Source: Lachnospiraceae bacterium (GTDB lineage: Bacteria > Bacillota > Clostridia > Lachnospirales > Lachnospiraceae). From it: a stretch of 64,000 bases of DNA. Both the position numbers and the translations under genes were made by a program. The notes beneath the pieces are model-generated. The model was not told where the DNA came from, did no database searches, and was given only the letters and a program-made list of their open reading frames with translations. Within the stretch, counting starts at the first letter, position 1, and each line of letters starts with the position of its first letter. Below are positions 1 to 7,859 of this stretch, in pieces. The DNA lies in contig VSND01000011.1 in assembly GCA_009774145.1 (NCBI GenBank), positions 1-64,000 on the forward strand. Direction: 5' to 3'.

Positions 1-40
1 ACTCTTCTAAAAAACAGTCTGTAATACAAAGATAATCCAT
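1..40 (-). CDS. possible 5' end of a gene leaving the left edge
   Basis: An ATG at 38-40 on the minus strand is preceded, 12 bases away, by a TAAAGGAG-like ribosome binding site (53-60). Thirteen open codons are visible before the window ends (MDYLC...). Too little is present to recognise a family. It lies downstream of the spmA terminator, so it would be a separate transcription unit. It could equally be chance. Confidence 0.25.
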   Translation of the reverse strand, partial: MDYLCITDCFLEE

Positions 41-163
41 TCTTTATATGTGCTCCTTTATTTTTCATTATCATACAACAGATTTTCCAATAAAACAATA
101 TTTTTATATATTATGTTTTACATATTTTATCAGAAACACACTTTAGTGTAATATATGAATTAT

Positions 164-198
164 AAAAGCGGAGAGCTCACATTCACGCTCTCCGCTTT
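164..198 (-). terminator. rho-independent terminator of spmA
   Basis: The arms AAAGCGGAGAGC and GCTCTCCGCTTT are perfectly complementary around a short loop. On the minus strand the stem is followed by TTTTATAATT. The 5' arm overlaps the last codons and stop of spmA, so the gene ends inside its own terminator. No second spm gene can be co-transcribed. Confidence 0.85.
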
Positions 199-806
199 CC
201 GTCCATCACCTTACAAAAGATAACCCCTGCCAGCGTACTCACCGCCGTCGCCAGGATCGCAGGCCCCACAATCGCCGTGGGATTCACGCTCCCGTACTGG
301 CTCCTGTACGCCACCACATTCATGGGGATCAACTGTAAGGACGAAATATTCAGGATCAAAAACACGCACATCTCATCGCTTGCCACGCCTTTTGGCACTG
401 CCGGAAGATTCCCGGACATGCCGCCTGCTGCCCGCCGCTCCTCCTCCAGATTCTTCAGTTCCTCCATGGCTTTTAACCCCGCCGGTGTCGCTGCCCAGCC
501 CAAACCCAGGATGTTCGCAATACAGTTCACCGCAATCTGTTCCATCGCCGGATGTCCTTTTGGTATCCTGGGGAACAGCCACTGAAGAACCGGCCGGATC
601 CCACGCGTCATCCTCTCAATCAGTCCGGATGCACTGGCCACCTGCATCAGCCCCATCCAGAAGGACAGAATACCCAGCATTGTAATACAGAGTGTCACCG
701 CCTCTTTGGAAGAATCCAGAGCTGCCTGCGTCACCTCCGGAATCGTCCCATGCACAGCCCCGTATACAATTGCCACCAGCATCATCCCCGCCCACAGATA
801 ATTCAT
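183..806 (-). CDS. spmA: spore maturation protein A (SpmA), nucleoside-recognition (Gate) domain membrane protein
   Basis: A 207-residue polytopic membrane protein. I chose the ATG at 804-806 (MNYLWAGM) because TGGGAGG lies just upstream; longer readings begin in low-complexity sequence unlike the family. The order of hydrophobic segments, the GxGWAATPAGLKAME region in the middle and the ISSLQLIPMNVVAYRSQYGS stretch near the C-terminus are typical of SpmA. In Bacillus, SpmA and SpmB act in spore core dehydration and heat resistance. SpmB normally follows directly, but here a terminator closes the gene and no spmB is visible in the window. This supports a spore-forming host. Confidence 0.9.
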   Translation of the reverse strand: MNYLWAGMMLVAIVYGAVHGTIPEVTQAALDSSKEAVTLCITMLGILSFWMGLMQVASASGLIERMTRGIRPVLQWLFPRIPKGHPAMEQIAVNCIANILGLGWAATPAGLKAMEELKNLEEERRAAGGMSGNLPAVPKGVASDEMCVFLILNISSLQLIPMNVVAYRSQYGSVNPTAIVGPAILATAVSTLAGVIFCKVMDGKRRA

Positions 807-1117
807 ATAAAACCTCCCATAAAATCTGTCTCTATATCTTATGGGATGGCCGCCTGTTCCATTCCTGATTCCCGATCCTCCCCACCGACAGAACCGGCCC
901 GGGATCTGCCAGCAGGTATATGAAGAATGCGGCAGGGAACCCAATACCCTCCCCAACAGACAGTATCTGACCAGGGACATTCTGATAGATTCTGCAGACC
1001 GGGAAGCGCCCCGGCTGGTCTCCAGTCAGCAGGAAAATGACCGTCTATATCCCCGATATGGCCGGCAACCGGCTTCCGCTGATTATTTCTGCCGAGCAGA
1101 ACAGCTGACAGCTGTAT
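807..1117. other. gene-free stretch between spmA and trmO
   Basis: A plus-strand open frame runs through here (841-1212), but its composition is not protein-like, it has no ribosome binding site and it overlaps trmO on the other strand. I see no convincing gene. It presumably carries the spmA promoter on the minus strand, which I could not identify with confidence. Confidence 0.4.
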
Positions 1118-1807
1118 TTACTTCTTCCCTTTTCCCGCCAGCTTTTCCACTGCGCATACCCGAAGAACGTCCCCCACAACCCGGAATCTCACATCCGATC
1201 CGGCAAACGTGATTCCGTAGATCCGTTCCTCGTCCTGCACATATGCCGGCCTCGGGTCTTCCGCCAGCACACCGATCAGTGCCTTTCTCCTGTCTTCCGG
1301 ATAATTCCAAAGCAGTTCCTCCGGAAATTCCACCTTCAGCCTGTGCTGTTTGGTCTCTTTTGTATAACCTTCTGACGCCTCCGGATGACAGTCCGACACA
1401 GGAACATAGGGCTTGATATCATAGATCGGCGTTTTGTCCATCAGATCAATTCCCGATACGTGCAGCACCGGCCCAAGTCTCTCATCCAGTTCAATCCGTT
1501 CCAGCCGGACGGAAGACAGGCCGATATCATTCGGACGGAAAGGCGAACGGCTGGCAAATACTCCAACCCGCTTCTTTCCTCCCAGCCGCGGCGGTTTCAC
1601 CGTTGCCGACCAGTGTTCCTTCTTTGATTCTGAAAATTTCCACAAAAGCCAGATATGGGAAAATCGCTCCAGTCCGCGCACCGCCTCCGGATTGTTGTAC
1701 TCCGGTTCAAAGATAATCTGTCCTTTTAATTCTTTCACAAGTCCGCTCTGTCTCGGGATTCCGAATTTATCCGGAAAATCCGTATGGATATGTGCGATAA
1801 TCTTCAT
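1118..1807 (-). CDS. trmO: tRNA (N6-threonylcarbamoyladenosine(37)-N6)-methyltransferase TrmO
   Basis: A 229-residue protein of the TsaA/TrmO family, which uses S-adenosylmethionine to methylate t6A at position 37 of certain tRNAs. Recognisable family segments are SGLVKELKGQI near residue 21, FSHIWLLWKF near residue 50, the signature GVFASRSPFRPNDIGLS (about residues 83-99) and a C-terminal LAEDPRPAYV...YGITFAG barrel segment. Length fits the family. The start ATG at 1805-1807 has a TGGAGGAA ribosome binding site. It is a stand-alone housekeeping gene, downstream of the MATE exporter on the same strand with a 53-base gap. Confidence 0.93.
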   Translation of the reverse strand: MKIIAHIHTDFPDKFGIPRQSGLVKELKGQIIFEPEYNNPEAVRGLERFSHIWLLWKFSESKKEHWSATVKPPRLGGKKRVGVFASRSPFRPNDIGLSSVRLERIELDERLGPVLHVSGIDLMDKTPIYDIKPYVPVSDCHPEASEGYTKETKQHRLKVEFPEELLWNYPEDRRKALIGVLAEDPRPAYVQDEERIYGITFAGSDVRFRVVGDVLRVCAVEKLAGKGKK

Positions 1808-1860
1808 TTTCCGATTCCTCCATCCGGCTGTCTACTATATTGTTTATTTTACATAAGCTC

Positions 1861-3231
1861 TTATGCATGCCCCGTACCATCTTCGCCTGGTTTTCCGCGC
1901 CAGATCACCATCAGCATCGTGAAAAAGCAGGCACATCCGCCCACCAGATTGGAGATCGGCTCTGCCAGAAAGACTCCGTAAATCCCCACGCCCGGCAGGA
2001 GCGGAAGCAGGTACGTCAGCGGCACCACGATCACGATCTTGCGGAACAGGGAAAAAGTAATCGCATATCTCGCCTGCCCCAGCGCCTGAAAGGTTGTTTG
2101 CCCGGAAAACTGCAGTGCCATAAAACAGAAGCCGAAAAAATAAATATGCATGGCAGGAACCCCGGCCTGCAAAAGCTCCGGCTCAGAATTGAACATCCGG
2201 ATGAAAGCTTCCGGAAATGCCAGAGTCACCGCCCAGGCGATACTGGTATAGACGGTACATGCAACCGTCATGAAACGGATGCCCTGCTTCACCCGGTCCT
2301 TTTTTCCTGCTCCATAATTAAAACTGATGACCGGCTGCGCTCCGTTGGCTGTTCCGATGACCACCATGGTCAGTACCTCCCGGATGGAATTCAGGACGGT
2401 CATAACCCCCACGTACCGATCGCCGCCGTACATCTGCAGCTGCCGGTTACAGGTAATCTGCACCACGCTGTTGGTAAAATTCATGATAAAGCTGGAAATG
2501 CCAAGCGTCATGATCTGTGCTACGATCCTCCGGTCCGGTAACCCCGGTTTCCATTCCAGCCGCAGAACCGGTCTGTTTCCGGTCAAAAAGAGCAGCACCC
2601 AGACGGCAGAACAGAACTGGGCGATAACCGTTGCCAGAGCGGCGCCCTGGACCCCCATATGGAAGCCGAAGATAAAGAGCGGATCCAGCACCAGGTTGAT
2701 CACCGCACCCAGAATCACGGTTACCATGCCGGTCCTCCCAAAGCCCTGCGAGTTGATGTAGGGATTCAGTCCCAGTCCGATCATGACGAACAGACTCCCT
2801 GACAGATAGATCTTCAGATACGCACTGGCATACCCATAAGTAGCATCGCTGGCTCCCAGTGCATATAAAAGCGGGCGCTCCACCGCATAACCGACGACTG
2901 TGAGCAGAAGCCCGGTCACAACCAGCATCGCATAGGCATTCTGCATGACTGCCTGTGCCTGCTTCAGATCGTTCTTTCCTCTGGCAATCGAGCACAGCGG
3001 CGCGCCTCCCATACCGAACAGTCCGGTAAATGCAACCATCATGCTTACAATTGGAAAAGTCAGCCCCACTCCTGTAAGAGCCAGCGAATCCGCCCCCGGA
3101 ATATGCCCGATGTAGATCCGGTCCACCAGGTTGTACAAGAGGTTCAGAATCTGCGCCACCGTCATGGGAACTGCCATGTTTATAATATTTTTTGCCACAC
3201 TGCCTTCTGCAAAATTGTTTTTCTGTTCCAC
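1861..3231 (-). CDS. MATE family efflux transporter
   Basis: A membrane protein of about 456 residues with twelve predicted hydrophobic segments in two homologous halves (MAVPMTVAQILNLLYNLVDRIYIG... and IMTLGISSFIMNFTNSVVQI...). This is the pattern of MATE/NorM-type cation-coupled multidrug exporters. The frame extends upstream to a TTG, but I prefer the GTG at 3229-3231, which sits nine bases after AGAGG and gives the usual N-terminus (VEQKNNFAEGSVAKNI). The substrate cannot be read from sequence. The gene is intact and abuts a decayed corrinoid methyltransferase on the opposite strand. Confidence 0.92.
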   Translation of the reverse strand: MEQKNNFAEGSVAKNIINMAVPMTVAQILNLLYNLVDRIYIGHIPGADSLALTGVGLTFPIVSMMVAFTGLFGMGGAPLCSIARGKNDLKQAQAVMQNAYAMLVVTGLLLTVVGYAVERPLLYALGASDATYGYASAYLKIYLSGSLFVMIGLGLNPYINSQGFGRTGMVTVILGAVINLVLDPLFIFGFHMGVQGAALATVIAQFCSAVWVLLFLTGNRPVLRLEWKPGLPDRRIVAQIMTLGISSFIMNFTNSVVQITCNRQLQMYGGDRYVGVMTVLNSIREVLTMVVIGTANGAQPVISFNYGAGKKDRVKQGIRFMTVACTVYTSIAWAVTLAFPEAFIRMFNSEPELLQAGVPAMHIYFFGFCFMALQFSGQTTFQALGQARYAITFSLFRKIVIVVPLTYLLPLLPGVGIYGVFLAEPISNLVGGCACFFTMLMVIWRGKPGEDGTGHA

Positions 3232-3334
3232 GTTGTTCCGCCTCTGTTCTGTATATTCTCTGTGTATGAGTCTACCATATTTTTCAATTATTGACCATAT
3301 ACCTGCCAACCTTATTCCGTCACGGCCATTCGGG

Positions 3335-3565
3335 AATTACCGTTCACCCCTGTTTTCCCTCAATCTGCCGGTACGAAAGCTGAGCCACTACGGTTTTCTG
3401 GTACTGGCCATGAGCGTCAGACTCGACAGCGCCATCATGGATCCCACCAACCGGGATATACCGGGGCTGGCATATGCCACCGAAGCACTGCCGGGGCAGG
3501 ACGACTATTGTATGGAATACATCGGAGCTTACAGCGAAGGCCTGATTGGACCTGTCAGAAAATAA
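3335..3565 (+). pseudogene. C-terminal remnant of a methyltetrahydrofolate:corrinoid methyltransferase (MtrH/pterin-binding family)
   Basis: About 76 residues in frame to a TAA resemble the last part of pterin-binding methyltransferases. They include the run LNLPVRKLSHYGFLVLAM, the SAIMDPTNRD segment, an ATEALPGQDDYCMEY segment and a GPVRK end. The N-terminal two thirds of the TIM barrel is absent. The sequence upstream is non-coding on this strand and belongs to the 5' flank of the MATE gene. It is followed 93 bases later by a corrinoid-protein start, the usual operon order. This is a truncated, non-functional relic. Confidence 0.8.
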
Positions 3566-3658
3566 CATAAAAATACAGCACACGTGGACATTCTGCCGTG
3601 CAGTGCGGAAAATGACCGATAAAAATACTCACGACCATAAATCAGGAGGCAGAACAGA

Positions 3659-3727
3659 ATGTCGAAAATCAAAGAAGCAGCAGAATCAGTGGAAAAAGGC
3701 AAGGCAAAGCTGGCAGGAGCAGCATAA
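3659..3727 (+). pseudogene. N-terminal remnant of a corrinoid (B12-binding) methyltransferase subunit
   Basis: A 22-codon frame, MSKIKEAAESVEKGKAKLAG..., starts at an ATG with an excellent AGGAGG site seven bases upstream and ends in TAA. The beginning matches the canonical start of small corrinoid proteins in methyltransferase operons (MSKI.E....VE.GKAKL). The rest of the helical cap and the whole B12-binding Rossmann domain are missing. It lies directly after a methyltransferase remnant, reinforcing the assignment. Confidence 0.65.
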
Positions 3728-3773
3728 AAGCCGTTCCAAACTTTTGGTCGGTATCCGCAGAACATGAACATCC

Positions 3774-3816
3774 AAAAGCAGCCGCAGAACGTGAGATTTT
3801 CTCACTCTGCGGCTGC
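3774..3816 (-). terminator. terminator downstream of the 3850-4950 gene
   Basis: A long hairpin pairs GCAGCCGCAGA with TCTGCGGCTGC and an inner GTGAGA with TCTCAC. On the minus strand it is followed by TTTTGG, and on the plus strand by a T-rich run. It probably stops transcription from the minus-strand gene and may work in both directions. Confidence 0.75.
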
Positions 3817-3849
3817 TCCTCTTTTCTTCTGCTGCAGTCTTCTCCACTT

Positions 3850-4950
3850 TTACAGTTCTTTCTTTTCATTCTGTAAAAGCATGGACCAGTAATTCTGCAT
3901 TCGATCAAATCCCGATGCAGCCTGGTTTATCACTTCGGACCGGACACTTTCTTTCTGACTGTTTCCAGAGGTATAGTCCACAAGCGTTTTTTCCAGCCTT
4001 TCCCAGACGGTGTTCCAGTCCGAAATTCCCTGCTTCAGCTGCTCAAACAAAAGCGCCGATTCCTTCTTAAAGTTCTCCTTCTCATCATCCGTATGCGTAA
4101 CACTGCCCAGATATTTTCCGGCATCTCTCTCTTCCTCACTTCTGCCTGCCACGGCCTGCCCAAATCGGTGGAGCAGTGCAGAACCCTGATACTTTCCGGC
4201 ATACACGCCTGCAGTAAATGCCTGCATTTTCTCCGAAGGCGACTGGTAATTTTTCAGAATCTCTGTATTATGAGAATGATATTGATCGATCAGACCGCGA
4301 AACTCTTCTTTCAGTTTATCGTCCCCGATATATTTCTCGGAAAAGTATTGCAGCGCAGCAACGGAAGATTCCAGGTCCATGCTGAGTGTCTCACTGGTCT
4401 CATTAAAGAAATCAAATTCTCCCGCACTGTTTTCTTCCGCGTTCCCATGTGCATGAAAACTGAGACCTGTGTTGTACAAAACACTGCTCAATCCATCCAT
4501 ACCCCCGGTAATCCGGTCAAGTATGTTTTCCATTGCCTGCACTTCTTGATCTGACATATTTTCATAAAAACCGCTTTCATACAGCTTCTGGCTGAAAACC
4601 AGCCACTGATTTCCCGTATTTCCCCAAAACGGATCATCCGGATTGGTCTGCTGAAGTTTTTCCTGCTGACGGACATTGTCTGTATACATATTTGCAAAAA
4701 GCAAATCCACATCTTTCATGTTCTCATAGACCGAGTCACTGCAAAGCCAGTCTCTGCCTTCCTTTGAAATGGATACCGAATCACGGTTCTCTCTGTCCGC
4801 CCGAAACTCCTTTGCCGCCTCTGCGATTCTGGCTGTCATTTCCCTCAGTCTGTTTTCGTCCGGCTGTACTCCGGTTTTCTCCTGAGCCATTCTGCCATAC
4901 ATCCGTTCGGCATATGCCCCCATAAAAATGCTGCATCCTCCAACTGTCAT
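3850..4950 (-). CDS. conserved hypothetical protein, 366 residues
   Basis: I do not recognise a characterised family. The start ATG at 4948-4950 follows AAAGGAGAG with good spacing; the frame extends further upstream but without a start of comparable quality. The product is charged, mostly helical and has no membrane segment beyond a weak hydrophobic start (MTVGGCSIFMGAYAER). It contains a cysteine early and long Gln/Glu-rich helices. It sits 86 bases after the frameshifted 5037-5799 gene on the same strand and ends in a strong terminator, so the two were probably an operon. A filament or secretion-associated helical protein is possible but speculative. Confidence 0.7.
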   Translation of the reverse strand: MTVGGCSIFMGAYAERMYGRMAQEKTGVQPDENRLREMTARIAEAAKEFRADRENRDSVSISKEGRDWLCSDSVYENMKDVDLLFANMYTDNVRQQEKLQQTNPDDPFWGNTGNQWLVFSQKLYESGFYENMSDQEVQAMENILDRITGGMDGLSSVLYNTGLSFHAHGNAEENSAGEFDFFNETSETLSMDLESSVAALQYFSEKYIGDDKLKEEFRGLIDQYHSHNTEILKNYQSPSEKMQAFTAGVYAGKYQGSALLHRFGQAVAGRSEEERDAGKYLGSVTHTDDEKENFKKESALLFEQLKQGISDWNTVWERLEKTLVDYTSGNSQKESVRSEVINQAASGFDRMQNYWSMLLQNEKKEL

Positions 4951-5036
4951 ACTACACACTCTCCTTTCAATAAATTCCAAAGGAGATACCTGCGGCATCT
5001 TATCTCCTCCGGAATCTTTCAAACACTTAAAATTCT

Positions 5037-5799
5037 TTATTGATAAAACGTTACATGCGGAGCGCTTTCCGCCCCACATGCATAATAGTAATTCAACGGG
5101 CTGTAAAAATCGATCGCCTTACCTGCGTTCAGATCATATACCAGAATATGACTGAATATTTCAAAATCATCTGCTGTAAGAGACCTTGGTGTTGTTTTTC
5201 CAAAAGTATCTACAAATGAACGCTCATATTCATGATCTGGTCCTGACTGATATGCAGATTCCATATATGCAAAACCAGTATTTACATCACAGTACACCAG
5301 CATAACATTGTCAGACTTTGCGTAACTGGAGCTATAGGAAGCGGGGCCCACAACTTCCTTGATATTCACATTATATACATCATGACTTCTATGGATATAA
5401 CCGCTGCCCCATGAAAGATCTTCATTTCTCGTCCATTCCATCTGTGAGTTTTCCTGATTCATTTTGGACACATTGTAAATATAAGTTCCATCACCATATA
5501 TATCGCCGTTTGTATAACGCAGAATAAGTCTGAAATCACTCGTAATCTTAACCGTAGATGCAAGATTGCCCGATGGATTCGCTGCATTGAGTTTTAATGT
5601 ATAAGAATCTCCTGTCATACCGTCATTTGAATAAACAGCAAGTACATAATCATCTGCCGGAAGCCCATTAAGTCCAATCAGGTTCCCAACAGTTCCACTG
5701 ATATTTGTTGGGGTAACATCACCCGTTTCATAATTAACAATATATAACCGAACTGCATAATTCGTATTTTCAGAAGAGTTTCTTTGTTCTTTTTTTCAT
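5037..5799 (-). pseudogene. hypothetical protein with a 5' frameshift in an A7 run
   Basis: From about 5784 to 5037 the minus strand encodes a continuous beta-rich protein (NYAVRLYIVNYETGD ... YYYACGAESAPHVTFYQ). The only well-placed start is the ATG at 5797-5799, eight bases after GGAGG. That ATG opens a seven-A run (5790-5796), and in the present sequence reads only nine codons to a TGA. With six A residues the ATG would join the long frame and give a 253-residue protein. Family unknown; no signal peptide is visible. Either the gene is off (slippage or mutation) or the base count is an assembly error. Confidence 0.65.
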
Positions 5800-5973
5800 A
5801 CGTTCCTCCAAAAATTAATTTATTATAAGAAACACGAGATTTATTTTCCTGTTCCCCTCCTTTCCAAATCCCTTAAAATATATGTGTTTCTCTGCAATTT
5901 TATCTATTTTTACCAGATAATTCTAATAAAAATAAGCAAAATTAAAGTACAGAAAATAAATCAGGAAAAAATT

Positions 5974-6190
5974 CTAAAGCACTTTTCTCAGCTCTTTTGC
6001 ATCTTCCCCTGACAATTTCCCATTTTCTGCAGACCAGTCAAAAAAGTGTTCAATGTCTGCACTTTCCACGTTTTCTTCCACTCAGTTGTTGCAACATTCA
6101 TGATTTCTCTGAATGTCATCGGTTCATCTGCATCCCACAATAATTCCATGATCTGCAGTTCTGCATTGGTCAAGGCATAATTTTTTTCAT
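5974..6190 (-). pseudogene. BlaI/MecI-type winged-helix repressor, internally deleted
   Basis: The first part (LTNAELQIMELLWDADEPMTFREIM ... WKVQTLNTFL) is the DNA-binding winged helix of the BlaI/MecI/CopY family. In another frame the end (DWSAENGKLSGEDAKELRKVL) is a typical BlaI C-terminus. The middle, roughly 50 residues, is missing. The likely start ATG at 6188-6190 is followed by an A7 run and would need one more A to enter the HTH frame. The gene follows the M56 peptidase gene by 22 bases. BlaI normally represses itself and its M56 sensor, so that control is probably lost. Confidence 0.75.
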
Positions 6191-6212
6191 GTCACCAACG
6201 CCTTTCTATACT

Positions 6213-7577
6213 TCAATGCGGACATACTGGAAAACTCTCTATACTTATCAAATCTCCATATCTGACATTTCCACAATATGAGCACATACTTCCTTTATAT
6301 TTATATATTTTACATCCTCCAGAATTATCTTTTTCATGGTCCATTAGAGTACCTGTTACATAATTATGGAAACACAAAGCCTCAAGATTTAAATTACAAT
6401 CATTTAAGTCATATACATTCCCCTCACTGTCAACAAAAGAAAAATCATATGCTTTCTCTGCATCTCCCATCTGCTCTGTAAATCTTACGTCTTCTCCTGC
6501 CTGATGTTCATCATATATAGATATTGTTTTAGGCTCATCATATGCAAATGCAGTAATTCCCCCTGCTGCACCTGCAAGACCTGCCAGTAACAGTGATAAC
6601 ATCAGCCCGTGTTTTCTGATTACTTTCAATTCCAAAATCCTCCTTCTGTATACCTTTTTATTTCTGCTGTCTGCGAGTCCTGCCAGGAATCTTCCTTTTT
6701 CCAGATAATTTTTATCTTGTGCAAGACCCAAAATCAATTCCCCGTATTTTCTGCGCGCCGCTTCATCTTTGCCGTCCATTACTGCTTCATCACAATACAT
6801 TTCACTGATGTTAGTCAGCTCGCGAAACAACACATAACTGAACGGATTGAACCAGTGAACAGCAATCACCAGCACTCCCAGAAATTTTACCAGCAGATCC
6901 CTGTGCATGATATGAACCAGTTCGTGTTTAGCCATATATCCATACAACTCCCGATCAGCAGTTTTCTTATTCCATATCGGAAAAACGATCAAAGGATTTA
7001 AGATGCCGCTGGTCATTGGAGCTCTGCAGTAAACGGAACAGACAAACTTTACATTTCGTTTCATTTTCAGTTCCCGTTTTGACTCTGCCAGCAACTGCGC
7101 CCATTCCAGGCTTTCAGTCCCTTTGCCGCCGTCCCCGGTAAAATATGTTTTCTTCATTTTCCAGTACAGAAATCCCTGCTTTATGACAAAAATAAATGAA
7201 ATAATCACAGCCAAAGATATGATAATCCACATAAATTTTAGCTTTGTTGACAGATGGATTACGCCATGGTCGACAATAACTGCATACTCGGTGCTGATCC
7301 TGCCCGGTAAAAAACCGTTCTGCTCCTGAAAACACGGAAAGCATCGATGCAGCATGCCGGTAACAAGATATTTGCATTTTGAAAACGGAAACAGATAAAA
7401 AACAACCGCAATCTTCAGAATCCGGTACTGCCATTTCAGAAAAACATATTTGTGGGCAACCAGACTGACCAGCAGATAAACAGCCAGTACAGCGCTTCCC
7501 GATAATGACATGACAAGAAGAAGATTGTGAAACATATATGCGATATCCCTTTTCCTGTATTTTTCTGCTTTCAGCAT
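6213..7577 (-). CDS. M56 family (BlaR1/MecR1-like) membrane metallopeptidase
   Basis: A 454-residue protein with hydrophobic segments near residues 17-40, 47-64, 113-135, 228-245 and 330-347. The zinc motif HELVH lies at 218-222 and a CDE motif at 262-264. This is the sensor-protease architecture that cleaves a BlaI-type repressor. The usual penicillin-binding C-terminal domain is absent. Instead there is a short extracellular tail of about 100 residues with six cysteines near the end, suggesting a different ligand. The start is uncertain: the first ATG has no clear ribosome site and MFHNLL at 7535 is an alternative. Order is M56 then blaI, the reverse of the commonest arrangement. Confidence 0.85.
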   Translation of the reverse strand: MLKAEKYRKRDIAYMFHNLLLVMSLSGSAVLAVYLLVSLVAHKYVFLKWQYRILKIAVVFYLFPFSKCKYLVTGMLHRCFPCFQEQNGFLPGRISTEYAVIVDHGVIHLSTKLKFMWIIISLAVIISFIFVIKQGFLYWKMKKTYFTGDGGKGTESLEWAQLLAESKRELKMKRNVKFVCSVYCRAPMTSGILNPLIVFPIWNKKTADRELYGYMAKHELVHIMHRDLLVKFLGVLVIAVHWFNPFSYVLFRELTNISEMYCDEAVMDGKDEAARRKYGELILGLAQDKNYLEKGRFLAGLADSRNKKVYRRRILELKVIRKHGLMLSLLLAGLAGAAGGITAFAYDEPKTISIYDEHQAGEDVRFTEQMGDAEKAYDFSFVDSEGNVYDLNDCNLNLEALCFHNYVTGTLMDHEKDNSGGCKIYKYKGSMCSYCGNVRYGDLISIESFPVCPH

Positions 7578-7859
7578 ACAAAAGCGTTTTATTGTTTTTA
7601 TTAAATTTATTCAATAAAAATAATACCTGTTTTTTCCTGTTTTGTCAACTGTTCCCGGCGATTTCATCCATTGTTTATGATATACAGCCAGAAACTGCTT
7701 TCTGTATTTCAGCGCCATTTAAACATTTTCAAAGCAGCAAAACAATGCTATAATTGTATCATAGACAGGAAAGGCAAAACCGGCAGCCATGTGATACCGT
7801 CCGCCCTTTCCAGGCGGCATTCAAAGCTTTGGACAATAACGAAACAGAGGGGGATACCA
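7578..7859. other. divergent intergenic region
   Basis: This 282-base AT-rich region separates the minus-strand M56 gene from the plus-strand activator gene and should hold both promoters. A TATAAT is present at 7750-7755 on the plus strand, about 100 bases before the GTG start. No matching -35 box is convincing. Confidence 0.4.

Noticed and set aside
841..1212. A plus-strand frame between spmA and trmO
   Set aside because: No ribosome site, overlaps the trmO end, and has no recognisable similarity.
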